Assembly (NCBI GenBank): GCA_001750625.1
Contig: MEIE01000010.1
Coordinates: 1-39,093 of the forward strand
DNA from: Candidatus Amphirhobacter heronislandensis
GTDB lineage: Bacteria > Pseudomonadota > Gammaproteobacteria > Tethybacterales > Tethybacteraceae
Direction: 5' to 3'
Length of the DNA stretch: 39,093 nt
Shown here: positions 27,555-39,093 of the stretch, in pieces
How positions within the stretch are numbered: position 1 is the stretch's first letter
Layout: each line of letters begins with the position of its first letter
Position numbers and translations under genes: made by a program
The notes under the pieces: model-generated
What the model was told of the DNA's origin: nothing
What the model saw: only the letters and a program-made list of their open reading frames with translations
Database searches by the model: none

Positions 27555-30314
27555 TCATTTTAACGCCACCTCGATTATCTCAAGCTGCTGGGCCTTGTGC
27601 TCGGCGCCGTGGCCGGTGGCGGTCGAGGCCGAGGACTTGCGCAGCGAGTAGCGCAGCTCCTGGCCGCGCAGATGCCGCCGCAGGTAGTGCTGGATGCGGT
27701 GCCACGCGCCCTGGTTGCCCGGCTCCTCCTGGCACCACAGCACCTGCTTGCAGTTCGGGTAGGAGGCGACGATCGCCTCGAAGGCGTCGTGCGGGAAGGG
27801 ATAGACCTGCTCGAGGCGCGCGATCGCGATGTCGTTGATCTTCTTGTCGCGCCGCGCCGCGCGCAGCTCGTAGTAGACCTTGCCGCTGCACACCACCAGC
27901 TTGCGGACCTTCTTGGGCGCGATGTCCTCGTCGGTCTCGCCGATCACCGGCTGGAACGCGCCGGAAGTGAACTGCTCTTTCGGGCAGGCGACCTCCTTGT
28001 TGCGCAGCAGGCTTTTCGGCGTCATCACCACCAGCGGCCGCCGCAGGTTGTTGACCATCTGCCGCCGCAGCAGGTGGAAGATCTGCGCCGCGGTAGTCGG
28101 CACGCAGACGAAGATGTTGTACTCGGCGCACAGCTGCATGTAGCGCTCGAGCCGCGCCGAGGAGTGCTCGGGGCCCTGGCCCTCGTAGCCGTGCGGCAGC
28201 AGCATCACCAGGCCGCTGAGCCGGCCCCACTTGTACTCGCCCGAGGTGATGAACTGGTCGATCACCACCTGCGCGTTGTTCGCGAAGTCGCCGAACTGCG
28301 CCTCCCACACCACCAGCATGTCCGGGCTCGTCAGCGACACGCCGTACTCGAAGCCCAGCACCGCCGCCTCCGACAGCAGGGAATCGACCACCCGCACCGG
28401 CGCCTTGCCCGCCGCGGCGCGCTCGAGCGGGATGTGGACGTGGCCGTCGCGGCCGCTGCGGTGCTGGTCGTGCCAGACCGCGTGGCGGTGGAAGAAGGTC
28501 CCCCGCCCGACGTCCTGACCCGACAGCCGCACGCCGAAGCCCTCCTCCAGCAGCGAGGCGTAGGCCAGGTTCTCGGCCATGCCCCAGTCCAGGTCGGCGT
28601 CGCCGGCCGCCATCGCCGCCCGCGCCTCGACGACCTTCGCCACGCGTGGATGCAGGGTGAAGCCCTCGGGGACCTCGCTGAGGATCCCGCCGAGCCGCTT
28701 GAATCTCTTCGCGTCGATCTCGGTCCTGCACTTGGCCTTCCAGTCGTTCTTCTCGGGCTTGTACTTCGACCAGTCGATGAACTCGCTGACGCTGCCCTCG
28801 GTCGCCAGCGGGTTGGCGGTCTCGAAGCGCTCGAGCTTGCCCTCGTAGTCCTTGCGCGCCTTCTCCTCGTCGCCCGCGCCGATCACGCCCTCCTCGACCA
28901 GCTGCTGCGCGTAGTGGCTCGCCGGATTGGCCATCTTGGATATGCGGCCGTACATGTACGGCTGGGTGACCTTGGGCTCGTCCTGCTCGTTGTGGCCGTG
29001 CCGGCGGTAGCAGACCAGGTCGATGAAGACGTCCTGGCCGAACTCCTTGCGGAAGTCCAGCGCCAGCTTGGCGGCGAAGTGCGCCGCCTCGGGGTCGTTG
29101 CCGTTGACGTGCAGCACCGGGCACTCGGCCATCTTCGCCAGGTCGGTGCACCAGTAGGTCGAGCGCGCGTCCTTGATGTGCGAGATCGTGAAGCCGACCT
29201 GGTTGTTGACGGTGACGTGCACCGTGCCGCCGGTGCCGTAGCCGCGCGTCTGCGACATGTTGAGGACCTCCATGCCGATGCCCTGCCCGGCAAGCGCCGC
29301 GTCGCCGTGCACCAGCACCGGCAGCACCGAAGCGCCGTCGGCGTCGCCGCGCCGCTGCTGCCGCGCCCACACCGAGCCCTCGACCACCGGGTTGACGATC
29401 TCCAGGTGCGAGGGGTTGAAGGCCAGCGCCATGTGCATGGTGTTGCCGGCGTGCTCGAGGTTCGAGGAGTAGCCCATGTGGTACTTGACGTCGCCCGAGC
29501 CGGCCTCGTCGCGATGCGCCTTGCCCTCGAACTCGTCGAACAGCTCGTGCGGATTCTTGCCGAGGATGTTGATCAGCACGTTGAGGCGGCCGCGGTGCGC
29601 CATGCCGATCATCGCCTCCTTGACGCCGTCGGCGCAGGCGCCGCGCAGCAGCACGTCCAGCAGCGGGATCAGCGCGTCGCCGCCTTCGAGCGAGAACCGC
29701 TTCTGGCCGGTGTAGCGGCGGTTGAGGTAGTTCTCCAGCGCGTCGGCCGCGACCATGCGCTCGAGCACGTACAGCTTCTCCTCTTTGCTCAGCGGCGGCC
29801 GCGCCCGGACGCCCTCGTAGCGCTCGATGAACCAGCGCCGGATCGCCGGCGAGGTGATGTGCATGAACTCCGCCGAGATCTGCCCGCAGTACATCTGGCG
29901 CAGCGCCGCGACGATGTCGCGCAGCGGCGCCGCCTCCAGCCCCGGGATGTCGGTGGTGAAGCTCCGGTCGAGGTCGGCCTCCTCGAGGCCGTGCATCGCC
30001 ATCTCCAGCGACGGGTGCCGCGGCCGCTCTTCGATGTGCAGCGGGTCGATCAGCGCCGCGCGGTTGCCCAGCAGCCGGTAGGCGTCCACCAGCCGCGCCA
30101 CCGCCAATTGCCGCCCCGCGTCATAGCCGGCCGCCGGCGCGGCCGCCGCCGCGGGCAGGGGCCGCGGCCGCGGTCCCGCCGCCATGCCGTTGCCGAAGAA
30201 CTCCCGCCAGCCCGGCCCGGCGGCGCCCGCCGCCTTCTCCTGGTCCTCCAGGTAGCCGATGTTGGTGCCGTACAGCGCGCCGGTCGCCGCCTTGCTGTCG
30301 TAGTCCGCGCCCAT
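27555..30314 (-). CDS. sucA: 2-oxoglutarate dehydrogenase E1
   Basis: [43 protein letters not shown]. Confidence 0.97.
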   Translation of the reverse strand: MGADYDSKAATGALYGTNIGYLEDQEKAAGAAGPGWREFFGNGMAAGPRPRPLPAAAAAPAAGYDAGRQLAVARLVDAYRLLGNRAALIDPLHIEERPRHPSLEMAMHGLEEADLDRSFTTDIPGLEAAPLRDIVAALRQMYCGQISAEFMHITSPAIRRWFIERYEGVRARPPLSKEEKLYVLERMVAADALENYLNRRYTGQKRFSLEGGDALIPLLDVLLRGACADGVKEAMIGMAHRGRLNVLINILGKNPHELFDEFEGKAHRDEAGSGDVKYHMGYSSNLEHAGNTMHMALAFNPSHLEIVNPVVEGSVWARQQRRGDADGASVLPVLVHGDAALAGQGIGMEVLNMSQTRGYGTGGTVHVTVNNQVGFTISHIKDARSTYWCTDLAKMAECPVLHVNGNDPEAAHFAAKLALDFRKEFGQDVFIDLVCYRRHGHNEQDEPKVTQPYMYGRISKMANPASHYAQQLVEEGVIGAGDEEKARKDYEGKLERFETANPLATEGSVSEFIDWSKYKPEKNDWKAKCRTEIDAKRFKRLGGILSEVPEGFTLHPRVAKVVEARAAMAAGDADLDWGMAENLAYASLLEEGFGVRLSGQDVGRGTFFHRHAVWHDQHRSGRDGHVHIPLERAAAGKAPVRVVDSLLSEAAVLGFEYGVSLTSPDMLVVWEAQFGDFANNAQVVIDQFITSGEYKWGRLSGLVMLLPHGYEGQGPEHSSARLERYMQLCAEYNIFVCVPTTAAQIFHLLRRQMVNNLRRPLVVMTPKSLLRNKEVACPKEQFTSGAFQPVIGETDEDIAPKKVRKLVVCSGKVYYELRAARRDKKINDIAIARLEQVYPFPHDAFEAIVASYPNCKQVLWCQEEPGNQGAWHRIQHYLRRHLRGQELRYSLRKSSASTATGHGAEHKAQQLEIIEVALK

Positions 30315-30329
30315 GGCCTGGTCCCCCGC

Positions 30330-31674
<1,345 letters not shown>

Positions 31675-31682
<8 letters not shown>

Positions 31683-31965
31683 GGCTTGCTCCTTGCGTGG
31701 CTTGGGGGCCGGCCGCCAGCAGCGACCGCACCAGTTCTTGCTGCGCCGGCGCCGGCGCCCGGCGGCGCAGGACGAGGACGTCCCACAGCTCGTCGTCGCC
31801 GCACTCCAGCAGGCCGGCGGCGGCCTCCAGGCCGGCGGCGTCCAGCTCGTCCAGCCGCGCCGCCAGCGGGCGCAGCAGCACGTCCAGCTCCAGCATGCCG
31901 CGGCGGCAGCCCCAGGCGAGGCGGCGCCGCAGCGCGTCCGCGTCCAGTCCGGCCTCAGAGCTCAC
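31675..31965 (-). CDS. sdhE: FAD assembly factor SdhE/YgfY
   Basis: RRLAWGCRRGMLELDVLL signature; between sdhB and gltA. Confidence 0.9.
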
Positions 31966-32653
31966 GGCTGAGCATCGTCTCCTTGATCTTGACGATCGCC
32001 TTGGTCGGGTTGAGGTGCTTCGGGCAGGCGTCGACGCAGTTCATGATCGTGTGGCAGCGGAACAGCCGGTACGGATCGTTGAGGTCGTCGAGGCGCTCGT
32101 TGGTGCGGGTGTCGCGGGTGTCGGCGATGAAGCGGTAGGCCTGCAGCAGCCCCGCCGGGCCGACGAACTTGTCCGGATTCCACCAAAACGACGGGCAGGA
32201 GGTCGAGCAGCAGGCGCACAAGATGCACTCGTACAGGCCGTCGAGCTCGGCGCGGTCCGCCGGCGCCTGCAGCCGCTCTTTCAGCGGCACCGGCTCGTCG
32301 GACTGCAGGTAGGGCTTGACCGAGCGGTACTGCTTGAAGAACTGCGACATGTCCACCACCAGGTCGCGGATCACCGGCAGCCCCGGCAAGGGCCGCACCA
32401 CCACCGGCTCCTTGAGGCCCTTGAGCGGCGTGACGCAGGCCAGGCCGTTGCGGCCGTTGATGTTCATGCCGTCCGAGCCGCAGACGCCCTCGCGGCAGGA
32501 GCGCCGCAGCGTCAGCGAGTCGTCGACCTCGTCCTTGATCTGCAGCAGCGCGTCGAGCAGGAACTTGGCCTCGGGCCCGGGCTCGATCTCGAAGTCCTGC
32601 AGCTGCGGGCTGCGCTGGGTCTCGGGGTTGTAGCGGTAGATCGACAGGCGCAT
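31955..32653 (-). CDS. sdhB: Succinate dehydrogenase iron-sulfur subunit
   Basis: CREGVCGSDGMNINGRNGLAC, CILCACCSTSCPSFWWN, CHTIMNCVDACPKHLNP. Confidence 0.97.
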   Translation of the reverse strand: MRLSIYRYNPETQRSPQLQDFEIEPGPEAKFLLDALLQIKDEVDDSLTLRRSCREGVCGSDGMNINGRNGLACVTPLKGLKEPVVVRPLPGLPVIRDLVVDMSQFFKQYRSVKPYLQSDEPVPLKERLQAPADRAELDGLYECILCACCSTSCPSFWWNPDKFVGPAGLLQAYRFIADTRDTRTNERLDDLNDPYRLFRCHTIMNCVDACPKHLNPTKAIVKIKETMLSREL

Positions 32654-32664
32654 GGGTGGCTCCT

Positions 32665-34434
32665 TCAGTAGGTGCGGGGCTTGGGCTTGAAGGTCTCGAC
32701 CGTCAGCGGCTGCATCGCGATCGGCCGGTAGCCGATGCGGTCGCCGTCGCCGTGGTACAGCGTGTGCTTGAGCCAGTGCTCGTCGTCCCGCTCGCGGTGG
32801 TCGTCGCGGGCGTGGGCGCCGCGGCTCTCGGTGCGGTTGAGCGCCGAGACGATGGTCGCGCGCGCCACCGTCACCAGGTTGTCGAGCTCCAGCGCCTCGA
32901 TGCGGGCGGTGTTGAAGATCTCGCAGGCGTCCTTGACCGCGACCTGCTCGCAGCGGCCGGCGAGCTGCTCGAACTTGATCCAGCCCTCGCGCATGGTCTG
33001 CTCGGTCCGAAACACCCCGCAGTGCGCCTGCAGCGTGTCGCGGATCTCCTCGCGCAGCAGGTCGGGGCGCTCGCCCTCCTTGCGCGCCAGGCGGTCGATG
33101 CGGCCCAGCCCCAGCTCCGCCGAGGACTCGTCGAGGTCGGCCGGCGCGCCGAGCTCGGCGAAGTTGTCGCTGATGTGGCGGCCGACCGCGCGGCCGAAGA
33201 CCACCAGGTCGACCAGCGAGTTGCCGCCGAGGCGGTTGGCGCCGTGCACCGAGACGCAGGCGCACTCGCCGACCGCGTACAGCCGCGGCACGATCTCGTC
33301 CTCGCCGCCGTCGTTGGCGATCACCTGGCCGAAGCGGTTGGTCGGGATGCCGCCCATCATGTAGTGCACCGTCGGCACCACCGGGATCGGCGTCTCGATC
33401 GGGTCGACCCCCGCGAACTTGATCGCGATCTCGCGGATCGCCGGCAGCCGCTCCATGATGATGTCGCTGCCGAGGTGGTCGAGCTTGAGCAGCACGTGGT
33501 CCTTGCGCGGGCCGACGCCGCGGCCCTCCATGATCTCCAGCGCCATCGAGCGCGCCACCACGTCGCGGCCCGCCAGGTCCTTGGCGTTCGGCGCGTAGCG
33601 CTCCATGAAGCGCTCGCCGTCGCCGTTGACCAGGTAGCCGCCCTCGCCCCTGCAGCCCTCGGTGACGAGGACGCCGGCGCCGGCGACGCCGGTCGGGTGG
33701 AACTGCCAGAACTCCATGTCCTGCAAGGGCAGGCCGGCGCGCGCGACCATGCCCAGCCCGTCGCCGGTGCAGGAGAAGGCGTTGGTGGTGTGCTTGAAGA
33801 TGCGGCCGCCGCCGCCGGTCGCGAGCACGACCGCCGCCGCCTCGAACAGGTAGCGCTCGCCGGTCTCGATCTCGATCGCGAGCACGCCGGCGATGCGGCC
33901 CTGCGAGTCGCGGATGAAGTCCACCGAGTAGAACTCGTCGAAGAAGTGCGTGCCGTGGCGCAGGTTCTGCTGGTACAGCGTGTGCAGCAGCGCGTGGCCG
34001 GTGCGGTCGGCCGCCGCGCAGGTCCGCGAGGCCTGCGGCCCGCCGAAGTTCTGCGACTGGCCGCCGAAGGGCCGTTGGTAGATGCGGCCGTCGTCGAGCC
34101 GCGAGAACGGCAGGCCCATGTGCTCGAGCTCGTAGACCACCTCGATGGCGTTGCGGCACAGGTACTCGATCGCGTCCTGGTCGCCGATGTAGTCCGAGCC
34201 CTTGACGGTGTCGTACATGTGCCAGTGCCAGTGGTCCGGTGAGACGTTGCCCAGCGCCGAGGTGATGCCGCCCTGCGCCGCCACCGTGTGCGAGCGGGTC
34301 GGGAAGACCTTCGAGACCACCGCGACGTGGTAGCCGCGCGCCGCGAGCTCCAAGGAGGCCCGCAGGCCGGCGCCGCCGCCGCCGACGACCACCGCGTCGA
34401 AGCGCCGCTTTTTGAGCTTCGCCCCCGCCGCCAT
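32665..34434 (-). CDS. sdhA: Succinate dehydrogenase flavoprotein subunit
   Basis: [53 protein letters not shown]. Confidence 0.97.
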   Translation of the reverse strand: MAAGAKLKKRRFDAVVVGGGGAGLRASLELAARGYHVAVVSKVFPTRSHTVAAQGGITSALGNVSPDHWHWHMYDTVKGSDYIGDQDAIEYLCRNAIEVVYELEHMGLPFSRLDDGRIYQRPFGGQSQNFGGPQASRTCAAADRTGHALLHTLYQQNLRHGTHFFDEFYSVDFIRDSQGRIAGVLAIEIETGERYLFEAAAVVLATGGGGRIFKHTTNAFSCTGDGLGMVARAGLPLQDMEFWQFHPTGVAGAGVLVTEGCRGEGGYLVNGDGERFMERYAPNAKDLAGRDVVARSMALEIMEGRGVGPRKDHVLLKLDHLGSDIIMERLPAIREIAIKFAGVDPIETPIPVVPTVHYMMGGIPTNRFGQVIANDGGEDEIVPRLYAVGECACVSVHGANRLGGNSLVDLVVFGRAVGRHISDNFAELGAPADLDESSAELGLGRIDRLARKEGERPDLLREEIRDTLQAHCGVFRTEQTMREGWIKFEQLAGRCEQVAVKDACEIFNTARIEALELDNLVTVARATIVSALNRTESRGAHARDDHRERDDEHWLKHTLYHGDGDRIGYRPIAMQPLTVETFKPKPRTY

Positions 34435-34778
34435 CACCACAGCACCGCGAGGAACCACACCAGCACGAAGCTGAAGTAAAAGAAGGCGCCGACGTACTTG
34501 GCCACCCGCAGCCAGGTCCACTTGATGTAGTCCATGAGGATGGACTTGGTCCCCAGCCAGGCGTGCCAGATCAGCGCCGCCGCGCCCACCGTCGCCGGCA
34601 CCCGGAAATAGCTCGCCGCGAGCAGTTCCCGCAGCTCGGCGTGGCCGGCCGGCGCCGCGAGCATGAACAGCACCAGCAGGTAGGCGGTCAGCACCAGCAT
34701 GAAGATAGCCGTGAAGGTCTGGCCGGCCCACAGCGCCAGGCCGCGGCGGCTGCCGACCACCATGCGCATCCTCGCCAT
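34434..34778 (-). CDS. sdhD: Succinate dehydrogenase membrane anchor subunit
   Basis: Three TM helices, [20 protein letters not shown], position between sdhC and sdhA. Confidence 0.88.
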   Translation of the reverse strand: MARMRMVVGSRRGLALWAGQTFTAIFMLVLTAYLLVLFMLAAPAGHAELRELLAASYFRVPATVGAAALIWHAWLGTKSILMDYIKWTWLRVAKYVGAFFYFSFVLVWFLAVLW

Positions 34779-34794
34779 CGTCCCGTCCCCTTCC

Positions 34795-35184
34795 TTACAG
34801 CAGCAGCAGCCAGCCGCAGACGGCGGTCAGCGCGAGGCTCGCGGCCATGACGGCGCCCGCCAGCCGCCGGGTGGTCTCCAGCTCCAGCCCGATGCGCAGC
34901 TCGAGCAGCAAAAAGCGGATGCCGGCGCACAGGTGGTGCAGCGCCGCCCAGATCGTCGCCAGCAGCAGCAGCTTGACGAGCGGGTGGCCGAACACCGCCG
35001 CGACCTGCGCGTAGCCGGCGGGGCTGTCGGCGGCCACCGCCAGTGCCCAGACCAAAAAGGGCAGCGCGTAGATCAGCAGCACGCCGCTGACCCGGTGCAG
35101 GATCGACACGATCCCCGGCAGCGGCAGCCGGATCACCAGCAGGTTGAGGTGCTTGGGCCGCTTGGCCGGGGCGCCTTCCATCAT
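34795..35184 (-). CDS. sdhC: Succinate dehydrogenase cytochrome b556 subunit
   Basis: SILHRVSGVLL, LHHLCAGIRFLLLE. Confidence 0.92.
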   Translation of the reverse strand: MMEGAPAKRPKHLNLLVIRLPLPGIVSILHRVSGVLLIYALPFLVWALAVAADSPAGYAQVAAVFGHPLVKLLLLATIWAALHHLCAGIRFLLLELRIGLELETTRRLAGAVMAASLALTAVCGWLLLL

Positions 35185-35196
35185 GCCTCCTCGCCG

Positions 35197-36534
35197 TCAG
35201 GCCGCGGCGTCGGCCGGCGTCCAGGCCGCCTCGATCGCAGGGACCATGTGCCCGCGCAGGCGGGGGTCGTCCTGCTTGGGCAGGATGTATTCAGGGCCGA
35301 ACTCCATCGCTTCCTTGCGATACATTTTACGCAACTCGGGCGGCGCCGGCTCCTCGGCGAGCCCGGCGAGGGCCGCGACCGCCGCCGCGAACATCGCGTG
35401 GGTGAAGCGGGTCGCCCGCGCGTCGAGGGCGGCGCGGAACAGGTACGGGAAGCAGACCGAGTTGTTGACCTGGTTCGGCAGGTCCGAGCGGCCGGTCGCG
35501 ACGATCGCGTCGGGACGGACGGCGTGGACCGCGGCGGGCATGATCTCGGGATCGGGGTTGGCCATCGCCATGATCACCGGCTTGCCGGCCATGCTCGCGA
35601 CCATCTCCGGCGTGACGATGCCGCCGCCGGAGACCCCGATGAGGACGTCGGCGCCGCGGACCGCCTCGGCCAGCGACGCGTCGCGGACCGGCGGCTTGGC
35701 GTAGGGAAGCTTGTGGGTCGGCAGGTCGAGGCGGTCGACGGTGACCAGCCCCCGGCTGTCGACGAGGTGGATCTGCTCCAGCGCCAGGCCGAAGTACGCC
35801 CGCGCCAGCTTGAGGATGCCGATGCCGGCGGCGCCGGCGCCGACGCAGACCAGCTTGACGTCGCAGATCTTCTTGTCCTGGATGCGCAGGGCGTTCTCGA
35901 TCGCGGCGCAGGCGACCACCGCGGTGCCGCTCTGGTCGTCGTGCATGATCGGGATGGACAGCTGCTCGGCGAGGCGGTCCTGGATCTGGAAGCAGTCCGG
36001 CGCCGCGATGTCCTCGAGGTTGATCGCGCCGAAGGTGTCCGCCAGCGCCAGCACGATCTCGATGAAGTGCTCCGGCCGCTCGGTGGACAGCTCGATGTCG
36101 AAGACGTCGATGCCGGCGCACTTTTTGAACAGCATCGCCTTGCCCTCCATCACCGGCTTCGCCGCCAGCGGGCCGATGTTGCCCAGCCCCAGGACCGCGG
36201 TGCCGTTGCTGATGATGCCGACGAGGTTGCCCTTGCCGGTGTAGCGGTAGGCGTCCTCGGGGTTGCGGCTGATCGCCAGGCAGGGCGCCGCCACCCCCGG
36301 CGTGTAGGCCAGCGACAGGTCCGCCGCGCCGCGCATCGGCTTGCTCAGGACGACCTCGATCTTGCCCGGCCGCGGCTTTTCGTGGTAGCGCAGCGCCTTG
36401 GCCGCGAGGGACGCGGGCGGCGCCGCGGCCTTCTTGCGCGCCGGGGCCTTCTTCTTCGCCGGCGCGGCCTTCTTCTTCGCCGCAGCCGGCTTTTTGCGCG
36501 CGGGCCGCTTGGCCGCCGGCTTGCGCGCGGGCAC
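35197..36534 (-). CDS. NAD(P)-dependent malic enzyme with lysine/proline/alanine-rich N-terminal extension
   Basis: LAYTPGVAAPCLAI, NGTAVLGLGNIGPLAAKPVMEGK, FQIQDRLAEQLSIPIMHDDQSGTA; N-terminus MPARKPAAKRPARKKPAAAKKKAAPAKKKAPARKKAAAP. Confidence 0.93.
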   Translation of the reverse strand: MPARKPAAKRPARKKPAAAKKKAAPAKKKAPARKKAAAPPASLAAKALRYHEKPRPGKIEVVLSKPMRGAADLSLAYTPGVAAPCLAISRNPEDAYRYTGKGNLVGIISNGTAVLGLGNIGPLAAKPVMEGKAMLFKKCAGIDVFDIELSTERPEHFIEIVLALADTFGAINLEDIAAPDCFQIQDRLAEQLSIPIMHDDQSGTAVVACAAIENALRIQDKKICDVKLVCVGAGAAGIGILKLARAYFGLALEQIHLVDSRGLVTVDRLDLPTHKLPYAKPPVRDASLAEAVRGADVLIGVSGGGIVTPEMVASMAGKPVIMAMANPDPEIMPAAVHAVRPDAIVATGRSDLPNQVNNSVCFPYLFRAALDARATRFTHAMFAAAVAALAGLAEEPAPPELRKMYRKEAMEFGPEYILPKQDDPRLRGHMVPAIEAAWTPADAAA

Positions 36535-36537
36535 TGC

Positions 36538-37521
36538 CTAGCCGAGCAGGGCGGCGACCGCGTCGCGCTCCTCGCGCAGCTCGGCCTCGGTCGCCTTCAT
36601 CATCTCGGCCGCGAAGTCGTCGCGCGCCAGGTCCGGGACCACGCTCCACTTGCCGCCGGCGCAGGTGCAGGGGTAGGAGTAGACCAGGCCCTCCTCGATG
36701 CCGTACTCGCCGCCGGAGACCACCGCCATGCTGACCCAGGTCCCTTCGGGGGTGCCGTGGATCCAGTCGTGCATGTGGTCGAGCGCCGCCGAAGCCGCCG
36801 AGGCCGCCGAAGACAGGCCGCGGGCGGCGATGATCGCGGCGCCGCGCTGCTGCACCACGCCGATCATCTCCTCCTTGTACCACTTGGCGTCGACCGCCTC
36901 GGCGGCCGGCTTGCCGGCGACGGTGGCGTGGGCGATGTCGGGGAACTGGGTCGCCGAGTGGTTGCCCCAGACCACGACGTTGCGGACCTCGCCGACCGCG
37001 GCGCCGGCGTGGGCCGCGACCTGGGCGGCGGCGCGGTTCTGGTCCAGCCGCGTCATTGCGGTGAAGCAGGCCGGGTCCATGCCGGCGGCGTTGCGCTGCG
37101 CGATCAGGCAGTTGGTGTTCGCCGGGTTGCCGACGACGAGGACCTTGGCGTCGGGGCGGGCGCCGGCGGCGAGGGCCTGGCCCTGGACCTTGAAGATCGC
37201 GGCGTTGGCCTCGAGCAGGTCCTTGCGCTCCATGCCCTTCGAACGCGGCCGCGCCCCGACCAAGAAGGCGGCGTCGGCGTCCGCGAAGCATGCGGCGGCG
37301 TCGGTGTGCGTCGTGCAGGACTCGAGCAGCGCGAAGGCGCCGTCCTCAAGCTCCATCTTGACCCCCTCCATCGCCTTGGCGACCGCCGGGACGTCGACCT
37401 CGAGCAGGCTGAGGGACACCTTCGTGTCCGGGCCGTACAGCCCGCCGGCCGCGATCCGAAACAGCAGGGAGTACGAGATGTTGCCGGCGGCCCCGGTGAC
37501 CGCGACCTTCTTTGCTGCCAT
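36538..37521 (-). CDS. mdh: Malate dehydrogenase
   Basis: VAVTGAAGNISYSLLFRIA, VVGNPANTNCLIA, FTAMTRLDQNRA, NVVVWGNHSATQFPD. Confidence 0.95.
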   Translation of the reverse strand: MAAKKVAVTGAAGNISYSLLFRIAAGGLYGPDTKVSLSLLEVDVPAVAKAMEGVKMELEDGAFALLESCTTHTDAAACFADADAAFLVGARPRSKGMERKDLLEANAAIFKVQGQALAAGARPDAKVLVVGNPANTNCLIAQRNAAGMDPACFTAMTRLDQNRAAAQVAAHAGAAVGEVRNVVVWGNHSATQFPDIAHATVAGKPAAEAVDAKWYKEEMIGVVQQRGAAIIAARGLSSAASAASAALDHMHDWIHGTPEGTWVSMAVVSGGEYGIEEGLVYSYPCTCAGGKWSVVPDLARDDFAAEMMKATEAELREERDAVAALLG

Positions 37522-37591
37522 TGCCTGCCCTCCTGTGGTGTCCTGCGCTGGCTGGACGGGGGATTTTAACCTTTTGCCTTACATTAAGCCG

Positions 37592-38500
37592 ATGGCCGCC
37601 GCCTCCGCGATCAGCGCCCGCAGCTGGCTGCTGCTGAACCTCGTCGCGATGCTGTGGGGCAGCTCGTTCATGTTCTTCGAGATCGGCCTCGCCGGCCTGC
37701 CGCCGCTGACGCTGGTCGCGGTCCGCTGCCTCAGCGCCTTCGGCTTCATGCTGCTGCTGTTCGGGGCGCGGCGCGCCGCCCTCGCCGGCATGTGGCGGCA
37801 CCGCCGCCAGCTCGTCGTCCTCGGCCTCGCCGGGACCGCCCTGCCCTTTTCCTGCTACGCGCTCGGCCAGCAGCACGTCGCCTCGTCCACCGCCGGGACC
37901 ATCAACGCCCTGATGCCGCTGTTCACGCTGCTGCTCGCGATCCTCGCCGGCCAGGAGCGTTTCGCGCCGGCGCGGCTCGCCGGCGTGCTGCTCGGCCTCG
38001 CCGGGGTCGCGGTCCTGCTCGGCCCCGACGGCGTCAGCGACCCCGCCGAGCTTGCCGGCGCCGCCCTGTGCGTCGGCGCGACCATCTGCTACGGCGTCTA
38101 CGCGGTGCTGCTGCGGCGCTACGCGCTGCCGCTGGCCGCCGGCGCGGTCGCGACCGGCATGGTCGGCTGGGGCGCGCTGGCCGCGACCGGGCTGGCGCTG
38201 GGCGTCGAAGGCCTGCCGGCCGAATGGCCAGATACGGGGCCGGTCGCGGCGGGCTTCGCGCTGGGCATCGGCGGGACCGCGGTCGCCTACCGCCTCTTCG
38301 TCGGCCTGATCGGCAGCCTCGGCGCCACCAACGCCTCGCTGGCGACCTTCTTGATCCCGCCCTACGCGATCGCCTTCGGCGCGCTGCTGCTCGGCGAGCG
38401 CATCGACGCGTGGTTCGGCGCCGGCGCCCTGGTCATCCTGGCCTCGCTGCTGCTGGTCGACGAGCGCCTGCGCCGGCTGCTGCGCCGCGGCCGCGGCTAG
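37592..38500 (+). CDS. EamA/DMT-family transporter
   Basis: About ten hydrophobic segments, AMLWGSSFMFFEIGL; start set at the internal ATG 37592, not the longer ORF start at 36698. Confidence 0.85.
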   Translation: MAAASAISARSWLLLNLVAMLWGSSFMFFEIGLAGLPPLTLVAVRCLSAFGFMLLLFGARRAALAGMWRHRRQLVVLGLAGTALPFSCYALGQQHVASSTAGTINALMPLFTLLLAILAGQERFAPARLAGVLLGLAGVAVLLGPDGVSDPAELAGAALCVGATICYGVYAVLLRRYALPLAAGAVATGMVGWGALAATGLALGVEGLPAEWPDTGPVAAGFALGIGGTAVAYRLFVGLIGSLGATNASLATFLIPPYAIAFGALLLGERIDAWFGAGALVILASLLLVDERLRRLLRRGRG

Positions 38501-39093
38501 CCGCCGCGCTCCTCCTCGGCGGCCCGCGCGTGGGCGTCGAAGCCCTCGTAGGCCGCGAAGCGCCGGGTGTGTTCCGCGAGCTCGGGGTAGGCGTCCGCGT
38601 CGACCTTCGCGACGGTGCGGGCCTTGAGGAAGTCCAGCGGCGACAGCGGCCCGTGCGCCCGCGCCGCGCCGCCGGTCGGCAGGATGCAGTTGGGCCCGAG
38701 GACGTAGTTCGCGATCGATCCCGGCAGGTTCTCGCCCAGCAGCACCTCGGCCGCCTCGGTGATCTTGCCGGCGTGCCGCTCGGGCTCGGTCCCCATGATC
38801 TGCAGGTGCTCGGGCGCGTAGTCGTTGACGAAGGCGCAGGCCGCCTCCATGTCCGGCGCGACCGCGATGCCGCCGCGCTCGCCGCCGAGCACCGCCTCGC
38901 ACCAGGCCCGGCGGCCGGCGTCCATTTTCGCCAGCAGCTCGGGCAGCAGCTTCGCCACTTCGTCGGCCAGCGCCGCCGAGTCGGTCACTAGATAGACCGA
39001 GCTGTCGGGGCCGTGCTCGGCCTCGATCAGCATGTCCAGCGCGCACAGCCGCGGCGTCGAAGTCGAATCGGCCAGGATGATCGCCTCGCTCGG
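38497..39093 (-). CDS. hisD: Histidinol dehydrogenase (5' end outside window)
   Basis: PSEAIILADSTSTPRLCALDMLIEAEHGPDSSVYLVT, DYAPEHLQIM, GPNCILPTGGAARAHGPLSPLDFLK; open at window edge. Confidence 0.93.
   Translation of the reverse strand, partial: PSEAIILADSTSTPRLCALDMLIEAEHGPDSSVYLVTDSAALADEVAKLLPELLAKMDAGRRAWCEAVLGGERGGIAVAPDMEAACAFVNDYAPEHLQIMGTEPERHAGKITEAAEVLLGENLPGSIANYVLGPNCILPTGGAARAHGPLSPLDFLKARTVAKVDADAYPELAEHTRRFAAYEGFDAHARAAEEERGG

Noticed and set aside
34699-37569. 956-aa plus-strand ORF opposite sdhCD/malic enzyme/mdh
   Set aside because: Shadow ORF; R/G/A/D-biased translation typical of GC-rich antisense frames.

Overview
This is a GC-rich proteobacterial chromosomal segment. 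Core genes: rpoZ, spoT/relA, lgt, ilvD, an EIIA-Man protein plus an HPr-EI fusion, yqgE, ruvX, gltX, serS with an ABC ATPase, gph, rpe, rarA, lolA, a Fur-family regulator, and a one-strand TCA cluster mdh - malic enzyme - sdhCDAB - sdhE - gltA - sucAB, followed by a DMT transporter and partial hisD. The core is interrupted by AT-richer islands at about 3.34-5.04, 12.94-14.23, 17.69-19.51, 20.87-22.11 and 24.45-25.43 kb. These carry orphan, mostly membrane-anchored proteins.

The best-supported non-obvious object is a compact 678-bp mobile element at 4345-5022. It has about 26-bp imperfect terminal inverted repeats and a perfect 8-bp flanking duplication (TTATTTAG). It encodes no recognisable transposase, only a 100-aa orphan ORF and, on the other strand, a candidate structured small RNA behind an extended -10 promoter. 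It sits 13 bp upstream of a small BRCT-domain gene that is itself frameshifted.

Two further genes look broken. An outer-membrane beta-barrel paralog has a one-base frameshift, and rpe has a frame-disrupting deletion that removes the expected DVHLMV metal-ligand motif. Other points of interest are a J-domain/multi-TM protein next to a J-less AT-rich paralog, a 122-nt foldable element directly after an orphan gene, and lysine-rich tails on malic enzyme and citrate synthase. All calls come from reading the sequence and supplied translations; no searches were run.
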